From assembly GCF_002909255.1 (NCBI RefSeq), contig NZ_PIOB01000008.1, positions 124,001 to 188,000 on the forward strand: a stretch of 64,000 nt of DNA, given 5' to 3'. Both the position numbers and the translations under genes were made by a program. Origin of the DNA: Arenibacter hampyeongensis (GTDB taxonomy: Bacteria; Bacteroidota; Bacteroidia; Flavobacteriales; Flavobacteriaceae). The notes below the pieces were generated by a model that saw nothing but the letters and a program-made list of their open reading frames with translations, did no database searches and was not told the DNA's origin. This document shows positions 35,168-46,400 of this stretch, piece after piece (within the stretch, counting starts at the first letter, position 1; each line of letters begins with the position of its first letter).

Positions 35168-36259
35168 TTATTCCTTAATTTTAGTATATGGAATTTTCAT
35201 TTTTATCTCCCAGGTACCTGAATCGTTTATCTTAATTCCCCATCGGATATAGGCTCTATTCATTATCTCTCCAGTATCTGGGTCCAAATATGGTGTCCAG
35301 TCCTTGGGTCCGTTATCCGCTTCAAAGGCTTCGGTGTCCACAGTAAAGGCATCATCTGTGGTCAGGTAATACATTAAATAGGAGTTGGTTCCCGTTGCAT
35401 AGGTTCTTCCATACTGCGGAAACGGTGGTGCAGGTAATGAGAATGTGGAACCAGTGGCATCTATCTCCGTATCTATGGAATTATCATGATAGTTTTGCAG
35501 ATAAGTTGACCCCGAAGGATAGAAAACGACCTTTTCTGGATTTAATGGTTTGTCATAGCTATCTGCAATGATCATTTTAACCTTTACCCCCAATGCAGGT
35601 TCCTCGCTAACTTTAGTGACAGTGATGTAGGGATGGGTGCCATCCAAAACACTGGGTACGCCATTATCAAAATCGTTCATAATGGTGGACGTATAGGCAA
35701 TATCATAAGCTCCACCACCTTTTCCCAATTGCAGTCTTGAACGCATTTCCGTTGGGAATTCTACAGGTTGAAAATCTTGGAGTTTTACAATTACAAAGTC
35801 ATCCAGTTGACGTTCACCCCTCACGTTGGTGGCCTTCACGTTTACCTTGAATATATCATTGTTGGTCACGAACTTACTGGCTTGGGTGAAAGCCAACTCC
35901 CCACTTACCTCATTGATGAGTATGGTAGGAAAATCTCCTAGTTCCAACTTTTCTTCCACCAATGCCAAGGTGGTATCGGTTTCTGCATTAAAAGCAGCTT
36001 TCCAAGTTAGTAGCTCGTATTCATCGAAAAGGTCATTGGTAGAATTTCCTTGAGCATCTGTGATTCCTGTAATTTTCCATTTCAAAGGATAGGTAGATCC
36101 TTCTATGGCCGGAGCAGCACCAATTTTAAATACACCACGTGGCACTGCAATAGTGTCCTCCAAGGCATGGATGTTGTCACTGATATAGCCCACTTCCGGC
36201 GGCTGACAAGATGCTACCATTATGATAATGATCAGTATGGAATAAAATATATTTTTCAT
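35168..36259 (-). CDS. SusE/F-like or DUF5007-type surface lipoprotein of the PUL
   Basis: A 363-residue lipoprotein. The ATG 36259 starts a signal with lipobox (VASCQPP, Cys18); the longer reading frame into the preceding gene is not credible. The mature part is rich in beta strands with several Ig-like stretches (about 45-170) and a C-terminal domain (DSGTWEIKMKIPYTKI). It fits an accessory glycan-binding lipoprotein of a Sus-type complex; I think of DUF5007 but cannot confirm it. It follows the fasciclin gene and precedes the PhoD-like gene on the same strand. Confidence 0.72.
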   Translation of the reverse strand: MKNIFYSILIIIIMVASCQPPEVGYISDNIHALEDTIAVPRGVFKIGAAPAIEGSTYPLKWKITGITDAQGNSTNDLFDEYELLTWKAAFNAETDTTLALVEEKLELGDFPTILINEVSGELAFTQASKFVTNNDIFKVNVKATNVRGERQLDDFVIVKLQDFQPVEFPTEMRSRLQLGKGGGAYDIAYTSTIMNDFDNGVPSVLDGTHPYITVTKVSEEPALGVKVKMIIADSYDKPLNPEKVVFYPSGSTYLQNYHDNSIDTEIDATGSTFSLPAPPFPQYGRTYATGTNSYLMYYLTTDDAFTVDTEAFEADNGPKDWTPYLDPDTGEIMNRAYIRWGIKINDSGTWEIKMKIPYTKIKE

Positions 36260-36281
36260 CTGGTTTTTTTTATGGTTTTTA

Positions 36282-36926
36282 TTAGTCCCTTTCGTAATTG
36301 AATAGTGTGTGGTTTCCCTGTAGGACATGAATAACTCCGTTGGTAGAGATTAGATTGGATGTTTTTACCACAACTTTGTCGTCATCGTCTATATTATCCC
36401 ATTCATCCCAATCAGCACCTTGTTTAAATGTGAAGTACACATATTCAGGTTTGGAGTCCAACTCCCCATTGTATTGATCTGTTGGTTCCAAGGAAATTCT
36501 TCTATCTTCACCATTCTCGGCAGTATAGATTTTCCCTTGGTCCTTAGTCATGTTTTCCCTTCTAATTTTACCGGAAAAAATGTAACCTCCCATATACTTT
36601 GTAAGGGTATCCGTAGGAATATCGTTTACAGTATATTCGGCCAAAGGGTCTATTTCCCTCATATCGGCAAGTACAGCGTTCACATAATTCTTTATTGAAA
36701 GATTATTGGGAGCAAAGATGGTGTTGTTTCCATTCACTAAATCTGCCATTCCGGCTTTTTCAATTAAAATTGCCAAAGTGTCCAATTGACTGTGTGATTT
36801 AAAAAACTCCATGGTTGTAGTTCCTACTTCGGGACTACTGATGCCACCATCAACGAGGTAGTTTCCATCCTTATCACAGGAGTAAAGAACTACGACGGCA
36901 GTTAGTATGATTATTATTTTTTTCAT
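36282..36926 (-). CDS. Fasciclin-domain lipoprotein
   Basis: A 214-residue lipoprotein (YSCDKDG, Cys17). The body is one FAS1 fold: LDTLAILIEKAGMADLVNG, then NTIFAPNNLSIKNYV (FAS1 H1-like box), and near the end LISTNGVIHVLQGNHTLF (H2-like box). FAS1 domains mediate adhesion or carbohydrate binding. It lies in the SusC-SusD operon, where a surface glycan-binding role is likely. Confidence 0.85.
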   Translation of the reverse strand: MKKIIIILTAVVVLYSCDKDGNYLVDGGISSPEVGTTTMEFFKSHSQLDTLAILIEKAGMADLVNGNNTIFAPNNLSIKNYVNAVLADMREIDPLAEYTVNDIPTDTLTKYMGGYIFSGKIRRENMTKDQGKIYTAENGEDRRISLEPTDQYNGELDSKPEYVYFTFKQGADWDEWDNIDDDDKVVVKTSNLISTNGVIHVLQGNHTLFNYERD

Positions 36927-36956
36927 CGTTATTGTTTTTTTGTTCTTAAAATTAGC

Positions 36957-38501
36957 CTACAATTTACCTCTCCAATATTCTGTTTGAAGAATGGAAGGAT
37001 TCCTCGAGATAACAGATGGATGAACGGGCCAGAAATATCCCTTTTTGGCATTTCTTGCTTGATTTACCCATGGAACACCGTCATAAAAATCCATCCTAAT
37101 TCTGTCATAACCTGATTGCGCCTCACCAACAAATTCTATTGCGCGTTCATCAAAAATGGCTTTCATTAGGGATTCACGATCTGTTCCTCCAGTGTAATCA
37201 GGAACATTGGCCTTACTTCTTATGGTATTTAGATCTGAAATAGCAGGACCTGAAACCCCTTTACGAGCATTGGCCTCTGCTCTTAATAAGTACATATCTG
37301 CCAATCTAAAAATTAGAATATTGGATTCTGAAAATTGTGCATATGCATCTTCGGAAGCAGGATCTTGTTCAGAATGTGAATATTTCTGAAGATATGAGTA
37401 GTCTGAATTTGTCCCATACTCATAAAAGAAAAGATCTTTACGTACGTCGTTTGCCCTATCCACATCTGTAGCCATCATCTCATTACCATAGAAATCTGGA
37501 TCCATATAAGGGCTAATTCCATTGTTCACACTTTGCCAAACGGGATAATTCAAGGTAAGTCCAGTATGATTATCATCATATTGTAGTAACCTAAAGGATT
37601 CGTTCATTTCAGCGCTGATATTAATTTCGAATAAACCAGTCTTGGATTGACCAATGCACATTTCATCAAAGCCACCCTTTCCTTCATTTACGTAATCTAT
37701 TAAACTAGCACCGCCTTTGTTGATAACCGCTGTAGTGGCGTCAATGGTTTGCTGTATCATCTCTGCATTATCGTTATCCCTACTTGCATACCACAGGGTA
37801 ATATGGGCTTTTAAAGCTTCTGCACTTGCCTTGTTGGCAGTTATAGCCCAATTTGAAGCACCAGGAGTTGAGTACTGTAGTAATCCAATGGATTTGTTAA
37901 CAGCTTCAAGCGCATAATCCAAAACTTCCAATTCGTTTACCCTTGGAGTCTCAACGATATATCCATCTTCACTAATAAGTTGATCCGAGCTTTCAATGGA
38001 TTGCTCCACGACAGGTACATCTCCCCAAATACGGGCCATGTAGAAATAGGTAAGTGATCTAATGAACGCTGCCTCTCCTAAAATCCTGTCCTTTTCAGTC
38101 TTGGAATCGAACATTTCCACAGGCATTTCATTTACATACTGTTCTATGGTATAGGCCCAGTTAGCTGCCCTGTAGAAGTTCTTCCAGTTTATGGAGGCAT
38201 CTCTGTATGCCAAAACGTAATTACCGCTACCCTCAATATAGTTTACGATCCAGTTACGACTGTTCATAAAGGTCATCCCGGTCCATTCCCCCCAGTAAAG
38301 GAAATTGGATTGGGTCATAATGGCTTCCTTAAAAAGTCCGTAAGCTCCTGCCACGGCTTGCTCCGCATTGGCCTGGCTATCCCAAAATACATCGGGATGG
38401 GTAATGCTAATCGGCTCTTGGTCCAGCAAATCTGTACAACTCACAGCGCCCAGTAGGCACAAGACCATGATATATAATTTAAAACTCTTCATTTGTTTCA
38501 T
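36957..38501 (-). CDS. SusD/RagB-family outer-membrane glycan-binding lipoprotein
   Basis: A 514-residue SusD-type lipoprotein. I use the ATG 38501, just 10 bp after the SusC stop, which gives a signal with lipobox (GAVSCTDLLDQ, Cys22). SusD marks: LDQEPISITHPDVFWDSQ at the mature N-terminus, EAAFIRSLTYFYMARIWGDV in the TPR part, and LRAEANARKG followed by LNTIRSKANV near the C-terminus. It forms the lid of the SusC transporter and sets glycan specificity. Second gene of the SusCD operon. Confidence 0.93.
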   Translation of the reverse strand: MKQMKSFKLYIMVLCLLGAVSCTDLLDQEPISITHPDVFWDSQANAEQAVAGAYGLFKEAIMTQSNFLYWGEWTGMTFMNSRNWIVNYIEGSGNYVLAYRDASINWKNFYRAANWAYTIEQYVNEMPVEMFDSKTEKDRILGEAAFIRSLTYFYMARIWGDVPVVEQSIESSDQLISEDGYIVETPRVNELEVLDYALEAVNKSIGLLQYSTPGASNWAITANKASAEALKAHITLWYASRDNDNAEMIQQTIDATTAVINKGGASLIDYVNEGKGGFDEMCIGQSKTGLFEINISAEMNESFRLLQYDDNHTGLTLNYPVWQSVNNGISPYMDPDFYGNEMMATDVDRANDVRKDLFFYEYGTNSDYSYLQKYSHSEQDPASEDAYAQFSESNILIFRLADMYLLRAEANARKGVSGPAISDLNTIRSKANVPDYTGGTDRESLMKAIFDERAIEFVGEAQSGYDRIRMDFYDGVPWVNQARNAKKGYFWPVHPSVISRNPSILQTEYWRGKL

Positions 38502-38511
38502 AGTTTTATTA

Positions 38512-41500
38512 TTAAAATTTTGTGTCGATTCCAATAGTAATTGTTCTAGCCTGTGGATATCCATTTCCGTAAGTATGTCCTTTGGCATCTACCATGGAAG
38601 CGTCTACAACTTTTTTAGATCGTTGCCATTGGTAAGGGTTTAACATTGCTCCGTAGATTCTTAAACGGGATAGCCCAATGTTCTTCATGAAGTTATCGTT
38701 CTGATCAAAAGTGTATCCAATTGAAGCATTGTTAACTTTCCAGTAATCACCACTTTCAATCCAAAGGGTCTGGCTGTCTCTAAAGCCATAGAATGCACCA
38801 AGAGTTGGGCTTTGTGGATAAAGCGCAGGGAAATCAACTCCTGCAGCACCATCTCCCGGTTGTTGCCAGAAGGTATATTCACTTAGGTCGGCAAGTCCTC
38901 TTCTAGCCCAGTTGTCACCACCTCTATCGTAGCTATCCATATAACTGTTCAGTACAGTATTTTTTATATCGGCACCAAACGAGAATTGACTGTAGGCCTG
39001 AAAGTACCATTTCTTGTATTGCAGGTTAATATTGAATGAGCCTGTTATGTCGGGAATAGGAGAGTAGTCCGTGGTCAATTTAAGGTCATGCTCTTCATTA
39101 AGTAAATAATCCCCGTTCAGATCCTGCCAAATTGGAAAACCAGGTCTGATATTGGCCCAAGCGGATTTTCCTTTTAAAGGCTCACCAGTAAACGGGTTTA
39201 CAGGTAACTGATCAAGGTCATCAATGATATAATCATTAATAAACATTTTATAGAGGTTTATAGGGCGTCCCACAACATAACCGTAGTCCCCTCCAATATA
39301 ATCCTGGTTGCCATTGGGCAATTTGGAAATGTAATTTTTGTTTTGAGCAAAACCGACGGATAATTCCAATCTCAGGTCATTGGTTCGTGGGAAAACATGG
39401 TAACGAACCATGGACTCCCAACCATAGTTTAGGACCCCCGCTACGTTTGTAGGAGCCGAGTTGTACCCCGAATAGGCAGGGAAGGCAACGTCAAAAAAGA
39501 GTTTGTCGGTACTTTTATTATAGGCGTCAAACGCCAGACTTACCCTTCTATTGAACATATCCAGGTCAAAACCAATATTCCATTGTTTTGTTTCTTCCCA
39601 AGAAAGTGACGCATTGCCAATTTGGTCATAATTTGGAATTACCCCAGTTATACCTCCATAACTGGAAACACCCATTTGGTTTGCCCAATGTACATTACCA
39701 CCGTAACCTAGATTGTATTTTCCAAATCGCAGGTAATTTTCTGGAAATTGCTTTCCGTTGATACCCCAGCTTCCTCTAACCTTTAAATAATCTATAAAAC
39801 TGGAAATATGAGGTTTAAGAAAAGGTTCATCGGAAATAACCCAACCCGCATTAAAGGATGGGAATTTTGCCCAACGTACGTCTTTACCAAACCTGGAAGA
39901 ACCATCGATACTGAAGTTTCCACCCACCATATAACGATTCTTGAATTTATAACTTACACGACCAAAATAAGATACCAAGGCATTGGCACTAATATCTGTA
40001 TATCCCCCTATTTGATCCTGGGTATATCTATTGTTGATCGTTTGTATGGCATCGCTACCAAAACCAAAGGCAGTCAGGGCCATATCCTCGTATTTGTTGT
40101 AATCTATCCTATTCCCTAATACCCCCGTGACTTCATGGTCATTATTGGCACCAATGTTTTTAAATAGACTTAAATAGGTCTCAGCGGTCAAATTCTTACG
40201 ATTATATAACGCATAGCTGGCAAAACCATCTCTTTCTGTCCGAATAGTAGAAGGCTCATAGAAGTTCTTTTTATTACTATCGTAAACAAAACTTAGTTGG
40301 GAATTTAGGCTTAGCCCTTTCAACAGATCATAGGTGGCAAAGTTGGAAATAGTGAAGTTTACCGTCTTATCCTCGTTCAACTTGCCTTCCAGTTCTCCGC
40401 TTAAGGACTGTCTTCTTTCATCGGTAAGATAGAATAGAGAAGATTGAAGTCCTGCCGGATCTACAGGTAAAGAGGAGTTAAGGTTAAAACTCCCTTGATA
40501 AGGATTTCCCTGGCCTGTTTGAAGGTCGGTATGGGTAAATCTGGTAATTAATTGATTCCTAAATTTTTCTCCAGCCGTGAAATTAAGATTGGAGGAAAAA
40601 GTAACCCTATCAACCCCGGTTCCTTTTATGACACCTTCCTGGTTGTCATATCCCAAGGACATTCTGTAGTTGGTTTTTTCACTACCACCTCTAACACTAA
40701 AGTCATACTGTTGGTCAATACCTGTCTTGTAAAACAAGCCTTGATAATCCACATTATTGTTAAAGGAAGGATTTAGACTATCGGACAAGACCATTGGAGT
40801 TTGTCCGTTTTGCAATTCGTCTGTATGCCACCATCTTTGGATCATTTCCATTTTGGTACTGCGTTCAGCTCCTCCTACCAAGATGGGCACCAAGTTTGGT
40901 TTTGGCTGTAATCCTAGACTAGTGGAAAAAGAGAATTCCGGTTTGTCCAGAGCCGCGCCTTTTTTTGTTTCAATTATTATAACTCCATTCGCTCCCCTGG
41001 ATCCGTAAATAGCTGCGGCCGAAGCATCTTTTAATACATCTATACTGGCAATGTCATTGGGGTTAAGTGAGGCCAAGAAATCTACATTGGACACCCCGTA
41101 ACCAGCCAAATCCTCAAGACTTGTCTGTACCCCATCAATAACGTATAAGGGGCTACTGTAGGCCAGATCAGCATCAATATCTCCACCTATACTGGTATTA
41201 CCACGAATAATAAGGGCTCCTCTGCCTGCGGGTGCACCGGTCATATTTACACTTTGGATACCAGTTGCCTGGGTAGCGATCAATCCCGCTACGTTCATGA
41301 CCGGAATCCCCTCAATATCATCGCTCTTAATACTGGAAACAGCACTGGTAACATCTCTTTTAAATACCTTTTGGTAACCAATTAGGACTACATCGTCCAA
41401 TTGGGTAGCATCAGGTGCCAAAGTGATATTGACCTGTGTTTGGTTTCCAACGAGGATTTCCTGTGGTTTAAAGCCCAGATAGGAAACTGCTAAAATAGAT

Positions 41501-41703
41501 TCCGGGCCCTTAATGTCTATGTAAAAGTTACCATCAAAATCGGATTGCGTACCTGTAGTGGTTCCTTTTACTACCACGGAAGCACCGGGTAATGGAACTC
41601 CATTGTCGTCGAAAACGGTTCCTTGGACCGTTATATTTTGAGCCTGTGCCAAGTGCACTATGCTCAAAATTAGAGTTAATAAACAAATAAGTGGTTTTTT
41701 CAT
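38512..41703 (-). CDS. SusC/RagA TonB-dependent transporter
   Basis: A 1063-residue TonB-dependent outer-membrane transporter. Signal peptide to about residue 21; an N-terminal carboxypeptidase-regulatory-like domain (VQGTVFDDNGVPLPGASVVV, about 24-105); the plug with the SusC-type SPLYVIDGVQTS and IASIDVLKDASAAAIYGSRG; and the 22-stranded barrel to the C-terminal aromatic Phe (KF). With SusD it imports oligosaccharides. A 10-bp hairpin lies 131-154 bp upstream (41834-41857), between the GH109-type gene and susC. Confidence 0.95.
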   Translation of the reverse strand: MKKPLICLLTLILSIVHLAQAQNITVQGTVFDDNGVPLPGASVVVKGTTTGTQSDFDGNFYIDIKGPESILAVSYLGFKPQEILVGNQTQVNITLAPDATQLDDVVLIGYQKVFKRDVTSAVSSIKSDDIEGIPVMNVAGLIATQATGIQSVNMTGAPAGRGALIIRGNTSIGGDIDADLAYSSPLYVIDGVQTSLEDLAGYGVSNVDFLASLNPNDIASIDVLKDASAAAIYGSRGANGVIIIETKKGAALDKPEFSFSTSLGLQPKPNLVPILVGGAERSTKMEMIQRWWHTDELQNGQTPMVLSDSLNPSFNNNVDYQGLFYKTGIDQQYDFSVRGGSEKTNYRMSLGYDNQEGVIKGTGVDRVTFSSNLNFTAGEKFRNQLITRFTHTDLQTGQGNPYQGSFNLNSSLPVDPAGLQSSLFYLTDERRQSLSGELEGKLNEDKTVNFTISNFATYDLLKGLSLNSQLSFVYDSNKKNFYEPSTIRTERDGFASYALYNRKNLTAETYLSLFKNIGANNDHEVTGVLGNRIDYNKYEDMALTAFGFGSDAIQTINNRYTQDQIGGYTDISANALVSYFGRVSYKFKNRYMVGGNFSIDGSSRFGKDVRWAKFPSFNAGWVISDEPFLKPHISSFIDYLKVRGSWGINGKQFPENYLRFGKYNLGYGGNVHWANQMGVSSYGGITGVIPNYDQIGNASLSWEETKQWNIGFDLDMFNRRVSLAFDAYNKSTDKLFFDVAFPAYSGYNSAPTNVAGVLNYGWESMVRYHVFPRTNDLRLELSVGFAQNKNYISKLPNGNQDYIGGDYGYVVGRPINLYKMFINDYIIDDLDQLPVNPFTGEPLKGKSAWANIRPGFPIWQDLNGDYLLNEEHDLKLTTDYSPIPDITGSFNINLQYKKWYFQAYSQFSFGADIKNTVLNSYMDSYDRGGDNWARRGLADLSEYTFWQQPGDGAAGVDFPALYPQSPTLGAFYGFRDSQTLWIESGDYWKVNNASIGYTFDQNDNFMKNIGLSRLRIYGAMLNPYQWQRSKKVVDASMVDAKGHTYGNGYPQARTITIGIDTKF

Positions 41704-41833
41704 TGATCTAGTTTAAATTAGTACTCGGTTGATGTTAAAATTTGAAATATTCTTGTCGTTTTAATAATGTTTAAATGCTTTTGTTCCTATTATTTCAAGG
41801 TTAAAATTGGAGAGGAGCTGGTTACTTTTTTAA

Positions 41834-41857
41834 CCCATTCCATTTGCATGGAATGGG
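41834..41857. other. Hairpin between the GH109-type gene and susC
   Basis: Perfect 10-bp stem (CCCATTCCAT at 41834-41843 and ATGGAATGGG at 41848-41857) with a 4-nt loop. It has no T-run in the direction of transcription (minus), so it is not a classical terminator. It could stabilise or process the susC leader. Confidence 0.55.
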
Positions 41858-41917
41858 CTTTCAAAACAACTTACTCAAACAACTCAAAATGTCTTCATCT
41901 TACTTTTAGGTTAGTAT

Positions 41918-43282
41918 TTAATACGTATCCTTAATCCAGTTATATGGCTTTCTCTTGATCCAGGTGCCTCTGGTGAAATCTGGGAAATCCTGTGGTTCTC
42001 CATTATTTTCAATGGAAAGTTCGGAAAGTGGCGTGACCGCGCTCCAGGCGGCGGCATCATAGGCATCCATTGGGGGGGCTATATTTTCTTTGGCAGATTC
42101 TATAAAGGCGTTTATAACATAGAAATCTATTCCACCATGGCCTGCTTCCGTGGCGCTACTGCCAAATTTTTTCCATAAGGGATGATCGTATTTTTCCAAC
42201 CAGGTATCCATATTTTCCCATCCATGCCCTTCAGTAGTACCTTCGATATGGATTCGTTGGGTATGGTAGTCAAAATCGGTCAGCCCCTGTGCTCCCTGAA
42301 CTTTAAATCCTAAGGAATAGGGGTGGGGGTTATTTACATTGTGGGTAACAATGATAGTTTCCCCGTTGGAAGTTTCTATAGTAGATGTAATGATATCTCC
42401 CTGTTTAAACTTTAATTTGGCATTGGGGTGATTTTCACCAGCGGTATCTACGATATACTTATGCAATCCAACACCTTTTGTAGCATGTGATGAAAGTGAC
42501 AGAAAACGATTTCCTCGGTTGATATCTGCCATAACGGCTATTGGTCCCAAACCATGGGTTGGATAGACATCGGCATTTCTTAATAAAGAGTGCTGGGTCC
42601 TCCAAGCCGATTCGGAAATTCCCTTGGCTCCAAATTCGGCTCCTTTTCCATAAGCGGTTTTTCCGTCGTTAAATTTTACACCCCGTAAATCGTGCTGATA
42701 ACCGCATCTAAAATGTAATAGTTCACCAAAAACATTCTGTTTTACCATGTTCAATACGGCAAGTACATCGCGTCTATAGTTTACATTTTCCAATATCATA
42801 AGATGGGAACCAGTTTCTTCATGGGTATTTACAAGATCCCAACATTCCTCCAAAGTGTTGGCTGCCGATACCTCAAGGCCGGTATATTTACCCGCCTTCA
42901 TAGAAGCAACCGCCATTTTGGTATGCCATAGCCAAGGGGTGGCAATAACTACGGCCTCTACATCCGGAAGTGCCAATAGATTTTTATAATCGTGTTCATT
43001 CTCCCCAAAAGCCTTCGCTTTTTTTCCACCAGCTTTTAGTATATGGTCTTGGGCAATGTCAATACGGTTTGGGTCTATATCACAAATGGCAGTAATAATA
43101 ACATCATTTCTCCTTAAAAGATTGTCAAGGTGGTTTGTACCTCTTAGTCCAACACCAATTACACCAACTCTTAATTTTTGAGGGTCTTTAGTTAAATTAG
43201 TCGCCAATCCTAGGTTGGGCAATAGTGCGATACCGGCACCGGTGAGGGCTGTTTTTTTAATAAAATCTCTTCTGTGGTTCAT
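41918..43282 (-). CDS. GH109-type Gfo/Idh/MocA glycosidase (alpha-N-acetylgalactosaminidase-like)
   Basis: A 454-residue exported protein (Tat-like HRRDFIKKTALTGAG). It has the NAD-binding motif LRVGVIGVGLRGTNH. Family hallmarks of GH109 (NAD-dependent alpha-N-acetylgalactosaminidase) are clear: PWLWHTKMAVASMKAGKYTG, MILENVNYRRDVLAVLNMV, GHGGIDFYVINAF, and the C-terminal FPDFTRGTW. This suggests alpha-linked GalNAc in the target, although several GH109 relatives have other or no known activity. It is divergent from the HTCS gene and leads the minus-strand PUL operon or stands before it. Confidence 0.85.
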   Translation of the reverse strand: MNHRRDFIKKTALTGAGIALLPNLGLATNLTKDPQKLRVGVIGVGLRGTNHLDNLLRRNDVIITAICDIDPNRIDIAQDHILKAGGKKAKAFGENEHDYKNLLALPDVEAVVIATPWLWHTKMAVASMKAGKYTGLEVSAANTLEECWDLVNTHEETGSHLMILENVNYRRDVLAVLNMVKQNVFGELLHFRCGYQHDLRGVKFNDGKTAYGKGAEFGAKGISESAWRTQHSLLRNADVYPTHGLGPIAVMADINRGNRFLSLSSHATKGVGLHKYIVDTAGENHPNAKLKFKQGDIITSTIETSNGETIIVTHNVNNPHPYSLGFKVQGAQGLTDFDYHTQRIHIEGTTEGHGWENMDTWLEKYDHPLWKKFGSSATEAGHGGIDFYVINAFIESAKENIAPPMDAYDAAAWSAVTPLSELSIENNGEPQDFPDFTRGTWIKRKPYNWIKDTY

Positions 43283-43435
43283 GTTAACTTAATATTATGT
43301 TTCAATAGGTATTGTCCGCAAATATTAAAATAGTGTTAAATATAAAAGTGTAATTTTTTTGCTTTGTAGGGGTAAAATTTTGGATTTCTCTGCCATTTGT
43401 AATTTTTTTCCACCTTTTTGAAGAAAATACCTCCT

Positions 43436-43465
43436 TTTGGTTGTAGTGAATAATAGGTACATTTG
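43436..43465 (+). promoter_or_regulatory. Promoter of HTCS gene
   Basis: TTTG (43436-43439) and the -7 box TACATTTG (43458-43465) are 18 bp apart, close to the Bacteroidota -33/-7 layout. The start codon is at 43500. Confidence 0.6.
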
Positions 43466-43499
43466 TTTGGAAGAAAAATGAAGGGTTTTGCCCATTGAA

Positions 43500-46400
43500 A
43501 TGCATTTGTTGAAAAAGGAATTTAATTGGAACAAAATATTTGGCACACTTGTGTTAGGGCTGTTTTTTGGTTCTTTTTTGTTTGGTCAACATTCAACCAA
43601 TTTTATCCACCTTCCCTTTAAATTGGATAACCATAATGTTAAGGTTACCCACTCCGTACAGGACAGCCTTGGTTTTGTATGGTTGGCACACGCCGAAGGG
43701 ATTTCAAAATACGACGGGTATAATTACGAATTCACACCTAAGGAATTAATTTTTAAAGATGATACAACTTCGGATGAGGTAAAGAAGATCTTTAGGGATG
43801 CCAATGGGGTTATTTGGGCATTATCTATGAACGGACAAATTTCCTATTTGCAGAAAAACGGGAGGTTTTTGTCCATTGATAATTCCATAAAGGATTTTCA
43901 GAAAGATCACAAGGTCAATATAATACATGAGGACAATGGTTTGATTTGGTTGGCCACAAATAAGGGGTCTATTTTTTCCTACGACCACAGCCATGGTGTT
44001 GCTGATAGTATTACTACCATACCGCCTAATTCCATAGGACTAAACGAAGTTAATTCTTTGGTAGTTAGAAAATCCGATCAGCTCATTGTAAGTACTTATA
44101 AGGGCCCACACTATATTTTTTATTTGGAAACAAAACGCCTGGAGACATTGCAGGTGCCCTACGATTATACATTGGCGGACAATAATCTCCTGCTTTTGGA
44201 CAAAAAAAATAGACTATGGATTGGTTCATCTTATGCAGGCCATGGACTAATGGTTTATGATTTTAGTAAAGAATCCTTTATTCAGGATGAGATTATACAA
44301 GAACAATGGAGGGGGCAATTAAGCGAATTGTTCACTTCGATGTATTGTGATGTAAATGGAGTAGTATGGTTGGGAACTGATGGAAACGGACTTTACCGCC
44401 TGGACCCGGAAACCGGTGATTTGGGAATTTATAAACACAATGATTTAAATGGGTTTTCATTGAGCACCAATACTGTAATAGGAATAAATGAAGACTTAAA
44501 GAACAATTTATGGGTCCTCACAAATTATGGGGATATTAACATTTTAAGGAATAGGAATAGTCAGATACATTATCATTCCGGTTCAGTGCAGGGCAGGCCT
44601 GCTAGAGTGTTGTCTTCTTTTAAGGCGAAAGGTGGTACTCTATGGATAGGGACCGATGGGGACGGAATAACCAAGGTCTCTGCCAATGGTGAGGAAGAGC
44701 AATTTTTTAATAATACGCCGGAAAGCAAAGGATTTTATATCCACTCCATTAATGAGGATAGGGACAGCAATGTATGGGTAGCGACTTATAAGAACGGACT
44801 ATGGAAGTACAATGCGCTGAGCCATAAATTTTCTAAAGTTCCCCTAAGGAATTCCAAAAATAACATGGTGATGGATGTCCGATTTATTTTTAGGGATTCG
44901 CAGCATAGATTATGGGTCACAACCGACTTGGGGATATATTTATTTTCGGAACGAAACACTTTATTGGCGCATTTTGAAAATGATAATGCAGGCTTATTGG
45001 GTGGAATTTCCCAGTCTGTTGTTGAGGATTCCACTGGGACAGTGTGGCTCGCGTATAATGGGGGTGGGTTATTTAGGTTTAATGAAAATGTTGAGAATTT
45101 ATTAAAGTCAAATTTCACGAGGTATCTACATGTCGACAGCCAACTTATCTCGAATAAAAATTATCACATCTGGTCTATGGCCGCAAGTGGGGAGGAGGTT
45201 TTATGGCTGGTTTTGGTAAATGGTGATTTAATTAAATTTAGTATTTCCGATCGGGAATTTGAATCCATAAAAATAAAAGGAACTTATGAAAATACCACTT
45301 TTAGGTCCGTGCTATTGGAAAATAAGGATAATTTATGGCTGGGTTCAACCAATGGTATTTGGCATTTAAATGTAAAGGATTCAATATCAAGGGTTTTTCA
45401 AAAAAGTGACGGATTACAAGATGATTCCTTTATGCAAAGAAGTGCCCATTACGGGCCGGATGGAAATTTTTATTTTGGGGGTTTAAATGGGGTTAATTAC
45501 TTTAAACCCAATCAGATAAAAAAGGAAGAATCAGTAGCAAAATTGTTTATTGAGGATATAGACATTTTAAATCAACCTTCTATTTCGGTTATTCCGGAAC
45601 AAATTAAGGATGGGGTAGAAAGAATAGAGGAATTGAAACTGGATCATGACCAATCCTCATTTTTCTTTCGATTTTTAGCTATAGACAATGTGCTTTTTTC
45701 CAATTACAACTATGCATATCGGCTTAGAGGATTTAATGATAATTGGATTCTCTCAGAAAAGGAACGTTTGGCGACATATACAAATATACCTCCGGGGAGA
45801 TATATTTTCGAAGTTAAGGCCAGTTCAGGGAATGGGGAATGGGATATTGAACAAAAATCCGTTGCCATTACCATTCTACAGCCATTTTGGAAATCTTCAT
45901 TGGCTCAAGGTTTTTATGCCTTATTGTTCATTGGCCTGCTATACGGTATCGTGATTTGGATAAGGCTTAGAAACAGGGTAATTGCCGATGAGTTGGAGCA
46001 TAAGCATGAACGGGAATTATATGCCTTAAAAATGAACTTTTTTGCAAAAATGTCCCATGAGATCCAAACACCTTTGACCCTAATTCTTATTCCGTTGGAA
46101 AATATGCTGGACAGGGCCATAAAAAGTGGCAATGTACTTTTGCAGCAAAGGCTTCGTTTAATTTCTAATAATGCCAATAGGTTATCAAGAATCGTCTTTG
46201 AATTGACATCGTTGCGTGATAAGGAATTGGAGAAACTGGTATTACGTGCTTCAGATCACAATATTATAACCGATTTAAAGGAAATAACGAATTCTTTTGA
46301 AGAACAGGCAACTTTTAAGGGGATCAATTTTAAATGTAGCTACCCCAATGAGGAGCTTAAAATGTGGTACGACAAAGAAAAAATGGAACATGTTTTCTTT

